From NCBI GenBank assembly GCA_029975475.1, contig JARKPB010000010.1:1-64000 (forward strand): a stretch of DNA of 64,000 nt. Direction: 5' to 3'. Below, piece by piece: positions 15,929 through 23,690 of this stretch. Numbering within the stretch: the stretch's first letter is position 1; each line of letters starts with the position of its first letter. Under the pieces are notes generated by a model. That model made no database searches. It saw nothing but the letters and a program-made list of their open reading frames with translations, and was not told where the DNA came from. Both the position numbers and the translations under genes were made by a program. This DNA is from Anaerolineaceae bacterium. GTDB taxonomy: Bacteria; Chloroflexota; Anaerolineae; Anaerolineales; Anaerolineaceae.

Positions 15929-15957
15929 ATTGTACGGATGTTTTCATAAAAAGCCAA
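15929..15957 (-). promoter_or_regulatory. Promoter of the nine-gene GntR operon
   Basis: On the minus strand TTGGCT (15957-15952), a 17-bp spacer and TACAAT (15934-15929). The operator follows directly. No comparable promoter was seen between the nine genes, whose gaps are at most 55 bp. Confidence 0.6.
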
Positions 15958-16051
15958 GTGATAAAGGTCACGGGTTGGGCAGGGAAAAGAAAGGCGCGCC
16001 AGACCGCTGACCGCGTCCTGCGATCAACTCGGTCGACCCTCCGCCCCGGGA

Positions 16052-17911
16052 TTATTCCAGACCGCTCTTGAGCGCCAGCGCCAGGTCTTCGGTGATGCCT
16101 GGAACGCGGGTCAGCTCCTCCAGCGAAGCCTCCAGAATGGCGTCAATCGAACCAAAACGGGTCAACAGCGCTTTGCGCCGGTTGGGACCGATGCCGGGAA
16201 TGGCATCCAGGCGCGAAGCCAGACCGATCTGGCTGCGGCGTTTGCGGTGGGCGGTGATGGCAAAGCGATGGGCTTCGTCGCGGATGCGCTGAATGAGGTA
16301 CAGCCCCTGGGAATGGCGCGGGAGGAGCAGCGGCTGGTCCCGTCCGGGCAGAAACAACTCTTCCTGCTGTTTGGCCAGCCCGACCACCGGCACCTGACCG
16401 CTCAGGCCGAATTCTTCCAGCACCTTTACCGCCCGGCCGAGCTGCCCTTTCCCGCCGTCCACCATTAATAAATCCGGAAGAAAGGCAAAGGAAGGATCCA
16501 CTTTCTTGCCCGGGCCCTTCTCTTCCTGAGCGGCGCGCCAGCGCTTAAAACGCCGGGTCAGCACTTCTTCCATACTGGCAAAATCATCCGGCCCCTGCAC
16601 GGTCTGGATATTAAAATGGCGGTACAGTTTTTTACTGGGCGTGCCCTGTTCGAAGACGACCATACTGCCGACCGAAGCGGTGCCCTGGGTATTGGAGATG
16701 TCGTAACACTCAATCCGGTTTGGCGCTCCGGGCAGCTGCAGCGCAGCCTGCAATTCCGCCAGCGCTTCGGTCTGGCGTCCCTTATCCGCCTGCCACTGAG
16801 CCCGCAGGGCACGCAGGGTTTCAGCGGCGTTCTCAGCGGCCATCCCGACCAGGGCTTCCTGCGGGGCGCCCTTGCGCGGCACGCTGAGCTGCACTTTCTG
16901 GCAGCGCTGGCTGTGCAGCCATTCGCGGATGACCCTGGCTTCTTCGATCTGATGGGGAAGCAGGACCTCGGGCGGAACGTATGCGGCTTCCGCGTAGAAT
17001 TGTTTGACAAACTGGGCGATCACTTCGCTGTCGCTGGCCTCATCGGTGCCTTCAAGGATAAAGTATTCCCGGCCGATCAACTTTCCAGAGCGAACGAAGA
17101 ATATTTGCACACACGCTTCCCCGTCTTCGCGCGCCATGGCGATTACATCCGAATCCAGCTCTTCCGTGCTGATCACCTTCTGCTTTTCAACCACGCGGTC
17201 AATGGCCTGGATCTGATCCCGCAGGGCAGCGGCGCGCTCAAAACGCAGGTCTTCCGCTGCCTGTTCCATCTCGCCGCGCAGGCGGTTGATAATCGGCGCG
17301 GTGCGCCCTTCAAGGAACTGGCAAAGATCATCCACCATCTGACGGTAAGCCGCTTTATCGATCGCGCCAATACACGGGCCGGAACACAGACGAATATCGT
17401 AAAACAGGCAGGCGCGGGTATCTTTTCCGGTGATCACCCGATCGCAGGTCAGATACGGGAAGATGCGCCGCAGCACATCCAGAGTCTGGTGCACCGCCCA
17501 GGCGGACGTATACGGGCCGAAGTAGCGCGAGCCGTCCTGAACCATACTGCGGGTAACGGTGACAGATGGAAACTCGTTTGCCCAGTGAACTTTGATATAA
17601 GGGTAGCGTTTATCGTCTTTCAGCCGGATATTAAAGCGCGGGCGGTGTTTCTTGATCAGATTCATTTCCAGGATCAGCGCTTCAAGCTCTGACCCGACCA
17701 CAATCCACTCAATGGTTTCAATACTCCGCACCAACTGACGGGTTTTGCCATCCAGACGGCTGCTCTGGAAGTAAGAGGATACCCGATTTTTAAGGTTGAC
17801 GGCCTTGCCGACGTAAATCACCTCGCCGGCGGAATTTTTCATGATATAGCAGCCCGGCCGGGTGGGCAGGGTGGTCAAAATACCTTTCAAATGGTCGCTG
17901 ATTTCGATCAT
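16052..17911 (-). CDS. uvrC: UvrABC excinuclease subunit C
   Basis: A 619-residue nucleotide-excision-repair nuclease that cuts both sides of a lesion. The order is: GIY-YIG domain (PGCYIMKNSAGEVIYVGKAVNLKNRV near 19-44), UVR motif for UvrB contact (about 205-240), RNase H-like domain with IECYDISNTQGTASVGSMVVF near 385-405, and tandem HhH at the C-terminus (IPGIGPNRRKALL, VPGITEDLA). The ATG at 17911 gives the family's N-terminus; an in-frame extension upstream is not UvrC-like. It lies 19 bp after the helicase-loader gene. Confidence 0.96.
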   Translation of the reverse strand: MIEISDHLKGILTTLPTRPGCYIMKNSAGEVIYVGKAVNLKNRVSSYFQSSRLDGKTRQLVRSIETIEWIVVGSELEALILEMNLIKKHRPRFNIRLKDDKRYPYIKVHWANEFPSVTVTRSMVQDGSRYFGPYTSAWAVHQTLDVLRRIFPYLTCDRVITGKDTRACLFYDIRLCSGPCIGAIDKAAYRQMVDDLCQFLEGRTAPIINRLRGEMEQAAEDLRFERAAALRDQIQAIDRVVEKQKVISTEELDSDVIAMAREDGEACVQIFFVRSGKLIGREYFILEGTDEASDSEVIAQFVKQFYAEAAYVPPEVLLPHQIEEARVIREWLHSQRCQKVQLSVPRKGAPQEALVGMAAENAAETLRALRAQWQADKGRQTEALAELQAALQLPGAPNRIECYDISNTQGTASVGSMVVFEQGTPSKKLYRHFNIQTVQGPDDFASMEEVLTRRFKRWRAAQEEKGPGKKVDPSFAFLPDLLMVDGGKGQLGRAVKVLEEFGLSGQVPVVGLAKQQEELFLPGRDQPLLLPRHSQGLYLIQRIRDEAHRFAITAHRKRRSQIGLASRLDAIPGIGPNRRKALLTRFGSIDAILEASLEELTRVPGITEDLALALKSGLE

Positions 17912-17930
17912 ATAGACGGGATTACGCGGT

Positions 17931-19343
17931 TCAACTGCCGCGCGGGCGGCGGGATTTTTCCGAGCGCGCCGCGCCGGCGCGGTAGGGCGGCACATCCAGC
18001 AAATAGATCCTGCACATGCGTTCATCCAGCATGCGCGAGCGGATGCGCGCATCCAGTTCTTCCAGCGCTGCGCTGGTGGTGATGACCATGGGCAGGCGCG
18101 CCATATAGCGGTAATTGAAAATCTGATTCAGCTTTTCGCGCGCCCAGGGAGTCGCGCTTTGCGTCCCCAGATCGTCCAGAATCAGCAGCGGGACAGTGCG
18201 CACGCGCTCAAAGCGTTCATCGAAGGATACCGTGCTGCTCGGGCTGAAAGTCGCGCGCAAGTGATCCAACAAATCCGGCACCGAAATCATCACCGGCTCT
18301 TCGCCCATGCCTTTGCGGTAATTCCCGATCGCCGCAGCCAGATGGGTTTTGCCAGATCCATAATCACCCAGCAGCACCAGCCAGCCGTACGGCTCCTCGG
18401 CGAACTGCTGGGCGGCATGAAAGGCTTTTTCCAGGCTGGCGCGTTCTTCGGCCTTTAACTTCTCGGGTTCGCGCAGGCTAAAATTACCGAAAGTGCGGTC
18501 AGCCATCAATGAAAGGGCGTAAATCAACGGATCGTGATTTTCCTGAACCGGGTTGCGAAAATCCGGCGCGGTGATCTTGACCACGGTTACCAAATCCGGG
18601 TCCAACAGGCGCGAGCGCACGCGGTCTTCGAGATCAGCCATGGTGAAGTTGGTGGTGATCACGGTCGGCAGCCGCCGCACATACCGGTGATCCATGATCT
18701 GAAAGAGTTTTTCCTGCGCCCAGGCTGTGGTGTTCTGCGTACCGAGGTCGTCCAGCACCAGCAAGGGCGCGTTGCGAATTTCCTCAAAGCGCTGTTCATA
18801 ACTCTCGTCAACACCGCTGTAGCTGGCGCGCAGCCAGTCGAGCAGATCGGGCACGGTGAGGAACAGCGCTTTTCCGCCAGCGGCAACCACCGCGTTGGCG
18901 ATGGCGGCAGCCAGATGGGTCTTTCCGCACCCGTATGTGCCGGTGAGCAGCAGCCAACCGTGGGGGTGATCGGCAAAGGTCTGACTCTGACTGAGGGCGT
19001 AGCGCAGGGAAGCCACCGCCTCATCACCCAGCCCCAACCGTCCCGCGGGATTGAAGCGTTCAAACGTTAGATTGGACAGCGCTTCGAGGTTGCTGTAGCG
19101 CAGCAAACTACTCTGAGCGGCCTGGAGGACAACCCGCCGGCGGCATTCGCACACCTGGACGCGGCCAAAATTCGGGTCGCCAACCGGTAAATCTTCGCGT
19201 ACGTACCCGATGCCGCCGCAAATTGGGCACTCAGGATCGCCTGGATAATTTGCCCGGCGCGGGTTAGCGCTGGATAAGGTCTCCAAATTCTCCCTGGGTG
19301 TACTTTCGGCGACCTTTTTTAGCGTTTCGCTGATCGGTTTCAT
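17931..19343 (-). CDS. Helicase loader with two tandem DnaC/DnaI-type AAA+ domains
   Basis: A 470-residue protein. An N-terminal zinc-finger-like part has Cys39, Cys42, Cys65 and Cys67, as in DnaI-type loaders. Two homologous ATPase domains follow. The first has Walker A GTYGCGKT at 135-142, Walker B LLVLDDLG at 194-201, VITTN near 228 and RVRSRLLD near 241. The second has GDYGSGKT at 326-333, LLILDDLG at 386-393, VITTS near 420 and RIRSRMLD near 433. Normal DnaC/DnaI loaders have one domain and about 245-310 residues. It follows dnaB and a dnaD-like gene, so loading of DnaB at origins or forks is the likely role. The ATG at 19343 has an AGAGGA site; a GTG one codon earlier is possible. The start overlaps the dnaD-like gene by 80 bp. 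Confidence 0.9.
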   Translation of the reverse strand: MKPISETLKKVAESTPRENLETLSSANPRRANYPGDPECPICGGIGYVREDLPVGDPNFGRVQVCECRRRVVLQAAQSSLLRYSNLEALSNLTFERFNPAGRLGLGDEAVASLRYALSQSQTFADHPHGWLLLTGTYGCGKTHLAAAIANAVVAAGGKALFLTVPDLLDWLRASYSGVDESYEQRFEEIRNAPLLVLDDLGTQNTTAWAQEKLFQIMDHRYVRRLPTVITTNFTMADLEDRVRSRLLDPDLVTVVKITAPDFRNPVQENHDPLIYALSLMADRTFGNFSLREPEKLKAEERASLEKAFHAAQQFAEEPYGWLVLLGDYGSGKTHLAAAIGNYRKGMGEEPVMISVPDLLDHLRATFSPSSTVSFDERFERVRTVPLLILDDLGTQSATPWAREKLNQIFNYRYMARLPMVITTSAALEELDARIRSRMLDERMCRIYLLDVPPYRAGAARSEKSRRPRGS

Positions 19344-19938
19344 CACGTCCTCTTTCCTGCCAGGCTTTCAAGACTGCGTCCACATAGCGCCACGAACGGG
19401 CATTATTTTCCACCGCGGCGCGAAAAGCATCCGCAATCACCTGCAGCGGGTAGGTCTTTTCGGCGTCTTCCAGCGCTTCCGCAATCAGCGGGGTAAGCGG
19501 GCCGATATTGGCTTCATACAGCGCATAGATATTGGGCCGCTCCGGGCGAAGTGGAGGCGCGGGTGTGCCAGAAGAAGGATCCCATGCGCCAGCCTGCAGG
19601 GCTTTTAGTCCCGCCCGTCCGCGCGGCGTGTTAAGAAATAACACCTGACCGGCCTGGCTCGGAGCAGCCAGGAGAGTACCGCGCGCCAGGGCTTTCTCCA
19701 GCGCGGAGTTAAATGCCGCCGCTCCGCCGAGGGCTGCCAGCAGCGCCGTGTCAGCGCGCAAATCGTCCTCCAGCAGGCAGCGGAGACTGCCTTCCATCTG
19801 GTTAATTGCCCAGAAACAATACAGGCTCAGTTTTAACTCCCCAAGATCATCTATGAGGGGGAGCAAACCGGTAAAAAACTCATCCGGCAGCGGCGTTAAG
19901 CGCGTCTTCCTGTCGGAAAAACCAGTGAAAGCAGACAT
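19264..19938 (-). CDS. DnaD-domain primosome protein
   Basis: A 224-residue protein with the DnaB_2/DnaD C-terminal domain at about 133-200: IYALYEANIGPLTPLIAEAL, a middle helix, then VENNARSWRYVDAVLKAWQERG, the YxxxI/W-type DNA-binding signature. The N-terminal half is a winged-helix-like DnaD N domain by length and pattern. The C-terminus is basic. Its ATG overlaps the dnaB stop by one base (TGATG) and its 3' end overlaps the loader gene. Firmicute DnaD works with DnaB-like and DnaI proteins to restart and initiate replication, which fits the neighbours. Confidence 0.85.
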   Translation of the reverse strand: MSAFTGFSDRKTRLTPLPDEFFTGLLPLIDDLGELKLSLYCFWAINQMEGSLRCLLEDDLRADTALLAALGGAAAFNSALEKALARGTLLAAPSQAGQVLFLNTPRGRAGLKALQAGAWDPSSGTPAPPLRPERPNIYALYEANIGPLTPLIAEALEDAEKTYPLQVIADAFRAAVENNARSWRYVDAVLKAWQERGRDETDQRNAKKGRRKYTQGEFGDLIQR

Positions 19939-21326
19939 CAGTGTCTTTTCTCCCCGCGGGCAGCGGCCGGGCGGGCCAGAGCGGCGTTTTCAAAACGCGC
20001 CAGATTGTTTAGAAAGACCAGTTCCACAGTTCCCACCGGGCCGTTGCGGTGCTTGGCCACCATCAATTCAGCGATGTTCTTTTTCTCGCTGGTTTCGTCC
20101 ATCGCGTCCGGGCGGTGAATGAACATGACAATATCCGCATCCTGCTCCAGAGAACCGGATTCGCGCAAATCGGACAGCACCGGTTTTTTGTCTGTGCGTT
20201 GTTCTACCGCGCGGGAAAGCTGGGCGGCGGCCAGAACCGGCACGTTTAATTCACGCGCGAGAATTTTCAAGTTGCGCGAGATATAGGAAACCTCCTGCAC
20301 GCGGTTGTCATTGCGGGTATCACCGCTCATTAACTGCAGGTAGTCTACAATCACCAGGTCCAGTCCAAATTCCATGAACAGGCGGCGGCACTTGGTGCGC
20401 AGCTGCATGGGGGTGAGCGCGGGGGTGTCATCCAGCCAGATGTGCGTGTCACTGAGCACTTCAATGGAATGGGTGAACAACGGCCATTCGTCATCATCCA
20501 GTTTCCCGGTCCGCAGCCGCTGGGTATCAATGCCCGTCTCCTGGGCGATCAAGCGCTGAACGAGCTGTTCGTTGGACATTTCCAGTGAGAAGATCGCCAC
20601 GTGTTTTTTATGCCGCTGGGCAGCGTTCTTGGCGATAGAAAGCAAGAAGCCGGTTTTACCCGAACCCGGGCGGCCGGCGATAATCAACAGATCTGATTTT
20701 TGCAGGCCGCCCAGTAAACGGTCCAGATCTAACAAACCGGTTGGCACACCGTAAATTTCATCGGTGCGTTTGGACAGCAGATCAACCTGGTCATAGTACG
20801 CGCTGATGACTTTATCAATGGGCTGCAAGTCCCGCTGAATGCGCCGTTCGCTCAGGCCGAAGATGGATTTTTCTGCCTCGCCGATGATCGACTCGACGGT
20901 TTGGCGCTGGTCATAAGCGGATTGCGCCAGCTGGTTGGCGGCCACCAGCATACGCCGGCGCACAGCGGATTCTTCAATGATGCGCCCGTAGGCTTCGGCG
21001 TGCAGCGAGGTCGGGGTCTGATTGATCAGCGCCATCAAGTACGCCTGCCCGCCAACCTCCCCCAGGCGGTTTTGCTGTTCCAGCTCTTTTGACACCGTCA
21101 GGATATCAATCGGTGTGCGCCGCTCATGAAGGCGGGTAAACGCCTCCCAGATCCAGCGGTTGCGGACGATGTAGAAATCATCGGCGCGTAAAAACTGCGC
21201 CACTTCATAATAAACATCCGGGTTGATCAACACAGCGCCAAGAACAGCCTCTTCCGCTTCGCTGCTGAAAGGCTGGGTCTGGACATTTGCCTGTTCCACA
21301 TCATCGTAAGGCGAAAGGTCGCTCAT
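19938..21326 (-). CDS. dnaB: Replicative DNA helicase DnaB
   Basis: A 462-residue hexameric 5'-3' helicase. The N-terminal collar domain (SSEAEEAVLGAVLINPDVY near 21-39) is followed by a RecA-like domain with Walker A GRPGSGKT near 217-224, FSLEMSNEQLVQRL near 245, Walker B LVIVDYLQLMSG near 325 and DLRESGSLEQDADIVMFIHR near 386. No intein is present. It is the head of dnaB-dnaD-loader-uvrC and lies 68 bp after the DUF151 gene, probably in the same transcript. Confidence 0.97.
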   Translation of the reverse strand: MSDLSPYDDVEQANVQTQPFSSEAEEAVLGAVLINPDVYYEVAQFLRADDFYIVRNRWIWEAFTRLHERRTPIDILTVSKELEQQNRLGEVGGQAYLMALINQTPTSLHAEAYGRIIEESAVRRRMLVAANQLAQSAYDQRQTVESIIGEAEKSIFGLSERRIQRDLQPIDKVISAYYDQVDLLSKRTDEIYGVPTGLLDLDRLLGGLQKSDLLIIAGRPGSGKTGFLLSIAKNAAQRHKKHVAIFSLEMSNEQLVQRLIAQETGIDTQRLRTGKLDDDEWPLFTHSIEVLSDTHIWLDDTPALTPMQLRTKCRRLFMEFGLDLVIVDYLQLMSGDTRNDNRVQEVSYISRNLKILARELNVPVLAAAQLSRAVEQRTDKKPVLSDLRESGSLEQDADIVMFIHRPDAMDETSEKKNIAELMVAKHRNGPVGTVELVFLNNLARFENAALARPAAARGEKRH

Positions 21327-21394
21327 CTTGTCTCGCTTGTTTTTAAGATGGATTGAAGGCTGCTCTGGCCCGCGCTTCTCGGCCCCCGGTCAGG

Positions 21395-22000
21395 TTAAGA
21401 TTTCGGAGCGTCTGGATCGTCATCCGGTTCAGAAGGTTGATCCTCGCCGCTGGACGGGTCGGGAGAATCAAGATCGATTCCCTTGAGAAAATCCTCAAAT
21501 ATGGACAGACGGTCTTCAGAATCCGGGCTGGGCGCCTCCGGGCTGGCAGTCGGCGGTTCGGCTTCCGCCGGCTCAACCGGTCGTACTTCGCGTTCCGGGG
21601 AGATGCCGCCTTCCAGCATGACCTTGCGGTTCACCAGCACAGGCACATGCGCGCGCACAGCCAGGGCAATGGCGTCCGAGGGGCGGCAATCCACTTTTTG
21701 AATTTCACCGTCGCGTTCTAACACCAGGTTGGCATAAAAGACATCTTCGCGCAGATCTGTGATCTCAACCTGCAGCAAACGCACATCCAGTTTGGATAAC
21801 AAGTTCTTGATCAGATCGTGGGTTTGCGGGCGGGCCACTTCAATCTCTTGCAGCGCGATGGTGATGGCCTCGGCTTCATACGGCCCGATCCAGATGGGCA
21901 GATAGCGTTCAGCGTTGAGCTCGCGCAGCACAACGATGCGCTGCTGGTTGGTCAAACTGACTCGCACGCTGTCAATGGTTACTTCCACAAATACAGACAT
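21395..22000 (-). CDS. DUF151 (bifunctional nuclease) family protein
   Basis: A 201-residue protein. The N-terminal DUF151/BFN domain (about 1-135) opens MSVFVEVTIDSVRVS and includes LPIWIGPYEAEAITIALQ near 34-51, RPQTHDLIKNLL near 57 and CRPSDAIALAVRAHVPV near 104-120. The C-terminal part is an acidic, Pro/Ser/Asp-rich tail, likely disordered. Plant and cyanobacterial relatives show nuclease activity; the bacterial role is poorly known. It has its own promoter at 22037-22065 and an unusual small hairpin (GGCAGC/GCTGCC) just before the ribosome site. Confidence 0.9.
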   Translation of the reverse strand: MSVFVEVTIDSVRVSLTNQQRIVVLRELNAERYLPIWIGPYEAEAITIALQEIEVARPQTHDLIKNLLSKLDVRLLQVEITDLREDVFYANLVLERDGEIQKVDCRPSDAIALAVRAHVPVLVNRKVMLEGGISPEREVRPVEPAEAEPPTASPEAPSPDSEDRLSIFEDFLKGIDLDSPDPSSGEDQPSEPDDDPDAPKS

Positions 22001-22036
22001 GCCCGATCTCCTTGGCAGCAGGGAGCTGCCTGCTTA

Positions 22037-22065
22037 ATTCTAACACGGGCAGGAAGCAGGCGCAA
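22037..22065 (-). promoter_or_regulatory. Promoter of the DUF151-dnaB unit
   Basis: On the minus strand TTGCGC (22065-22060), a 17-bp spacer and TAGAAT (22042-22037), about 37 bp upstream of the DUF151 start. Confidence 0.5.
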
Positions 22066-22107
22066 CCAGCCGCAATTGAGTGCATAAACACGCAAGCCAT
22101 GATTTTT

Positions 22108-22149
22108 AATCTTAAGAAAATTCGGCCTTTTTCCTTAACAAATCTTAAG
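22108..22149 (+). promoter_or_regulatory. Direct repeats at the response-regulator promoter
   Basis: AATCTTAAG occurs at 22108-22116 and again at 22141-22149, 33 bp apart (about three helical turns), with a related CCTTAA between them. The repeats flank and overlap the -35 region. OmpR/PhoB-type regulators bind direct repeats, so self-regulation is plausible. Confidence 0.4.
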
Positions 22150-22162
22150 TTTTGTGTATAAT
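22135..22162 (+). promoter_or_regulatory. Promoter of the atypical response-regulator gene
   Basis: TTAACA (22135-22140), a 16-bp spacer and a perfect TATAAT (22157-22162). The start codon is at 22383, so the leader is over 210 nt. Confidence 0.7.
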
Positions 22163-22382
22163 AAGCCCACCTGACCGGCTATCAGCCCGTTCAACGTAAC
22201 AAACTGGCAGTTCGGCCTCCACCCATTTGATCAATGGCGCCTGCGGGGAAAATTAACGGGAGAGCTGCCTGCCGCAACGAAACGCTGGCCAAAGCGTTAC
22301 TAATAGCAATAGATACTTACCGGTTCACCTCCTGTGCCAGCGGCCAGGAGCGATATATTTGACGGCGGACAGAAGGCCACTG
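22163..22382 (+). other. Long structured leader without a recognised gene
   Basis: About 215 nt between promoter and start. Several small hairpins are visible: CCATT/AATGG at 22223-22237, AACGCT/AGCGTT near 22280-22297 and CTCCT/AGGAG near 22329-22350. The segment CACCTCCT at 22326-22333 equals the anti-Shine-Dalgarno tail of 16S rRNA and could pair with ribosome sites. A 42-codon ORF (22234-22362) lacks a ribosome site and is probably not translated. No known riboswitch consensus was recognised. Confidence 0.4.
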
Positions 22383-23087
22383 ATGAAAGCAAAGGTTCTG
22401 CTCATTGAAGGAAAACGCGCTGACAATCCATCCTTTATGGCTGGATTGATTAAAAAAGGATTCGAAGTCGAAACCGTTCCTTCCGGTGCCGCCGCGCTTG
22501 AATCGCTCGCCAGGCAGGTTCCCAACCTGGTTGTGATCAACGCCGCTTCCATGCGCACGAGCGGAAAACGCATCTGTCAGGCGATCCGCCAGCAGTACAA
22601 TCAGCTCCCGCTGGTGTTAATTCTTGATCCGTCCACCGAGCGGGTAGATCCTCAGACAGCGGATGTCATTCTCACCCTGCCGTTTACCCCGCAAAAATTA
22701 ATTAACCGCATCCGGCCTTTCCTGCCGGTCGAGAAAACCAACATGCTCAAAGCCGGACCGCTGGAACTGGACAGCGATTCACGCTTCCTGGTCTTTGGCG
22801 GTAAACAGGTTCGCCTGACTCCGCGGTTGACCGTGCTGCTGCGTTTGCTGATGGAACATTCGGGCGAAGTCGTCAACCGCAAGGATCTTTTCCGGCAAGC
22901 CTGGGACACCGATTACACCGAAGACATGCGCACCCTGGATGTGCACATCAGCTGGTTGAGAGAAGCCTTTGAAGAGGACCCCCGTCATCCGCGCCTCTTG
23001 AAGACCGTACGCGGCGTGGGTTACCGCCTGGATGTCGGCCTGGGCGGGCCAACCCGCCCCAACAAACGCGTAAAGCCCGGCGGCTGA
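22383..23087 (+). CDS. OmpR/PhoB-type regulator with degenerate receiver
   Basis: A 234-residue protein. The N-terminal receiver-like domain (about 1-115) opens MKAKVLLIEGKRAD, with Glu9 where the acidic pair normally is, and has Asn53 in NLVVINAAS where the phospho-accepting Asp should be. The C-terminal winged helix (about 125-222) is typical: LTPRLTVLLRLLMEHSGEVVNRKDLF, DMRTLDVHISWLREAFEEDP and LLKTVRGVGYRLDV. It should bind DNA but not be switched by standard phosphorylation. No histidine kinase gene adjoins it. The ATG at 22383 has an AAGG at good spacing. Confidence 0.9.
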   Translation: MKAKVLLIEGKRADNPSFMAGLIKKGFEVETVPSGAAALESLARQVPNLVVINAASMRTSGKRICQAIRQQYNQLPLVLILDPSTERVDPQTADVILTLPFTPQKLINRIRPFLPVEKTNMLKAGPLELDSDSRFLVFGGKQVRLTPRLTVLLRLLMEHSGEVVNRKDLFRQAWDTDYTEDMRTLDVHISWLREAFEEDPRHPRLLKTVRGVGYRLDVGLGGPTRPNKRVKPGG

Positions 23088-23162
23088 ACCTGGTTTTTCC
23101 CCATTCTGAGGGGTTTGCATTACAATTCTCCTGTAAGCATCGATTGAGCGCTGGAGACCAGG

Positions 23163-23690
23163 ATGAACGCAACCCCAACTTCTTTATTAACAATCCAATC
23201 CTTACCCCAAACACCCATTGGCACGATCAGCCTGGCGGCCAGCCCGCGCGGCCTGACGCACGTCTGGTTTGGAACGCCCGAAGCGCTGGCAGCCGCTACC
23301 GGCGGACAGCCAGGTGAAAGCCCGATTTTATCCCAGGCGCTGCAACAACTGGCGGCGTATTTTTCCGGCGCGCTGAAGCAATTCTCCCTGCCTACAGATC
23401 TGACAGGGCGCAGCGAGTTTGCCCGGCGGGTATTACAGGCCTGCGCTGCGATTCCGTACGGCGAAACCCGTACCTATGCCTGGCTGGCCGCGCAGAGCGG
23501 CAGACCGGCTGCGGCGCGCGCGGCCGGCGGCGTGATGGCTGCCAACCCGCTGCCGATTATCATACCCTGCCACCGCGTGGTGACCGCCGCTGGCCGCCTG
23601 CGCGGATATTCCGCGCCCGGCGGGCTGGAAACCAAATCAACCCTGCTCTCACTGGAAGGAATTCGCGTTGTCAACCAGAGACTGGCTTAA
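23163..23690 (+). CDS. ogt: Methylated-DNA-protein-cysteine S-methyltransferase
   Basis: A 175-residue suicide repair protein that removes alkyl groups from O6-guanine. The acceptor motif IPCHRVV is near 139-145, followed by GRLRGYSAPGGLETKSTLLSLEG. The helix-turn-helix with IPYGETRTYAWLAAQSGRPAAARAAGGVMAANP precedes it. The N-terminal domain is short and variable, as in Ogt. GGAG precedes the ATG closely. The end overlaps the next gene by 23 bp. Confidence 0.94.
   Translation: MNATPTSLLTIQSLPQTPIGTISLAASPRGLTHVWFGTPEALAAATGGQPGESPILSQALQQLAAYFSGALKQFSLPTDLTGRSEFARRVLQACAAIPYGETRTYAWLAAQSGRPAAARAAGGVMAANPLPIIIPCHRVVTAAGRLRGYSAPGGLETKSTLLSLEGIRVVNQRLA

Noticed and set aside
22234-22362. 42-codon upstream ORF in the regulator leader
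   Set aside because: It has an ATG but no ribosome site, and its composition gives no protein-like signal. Kept only as a note on the leader.
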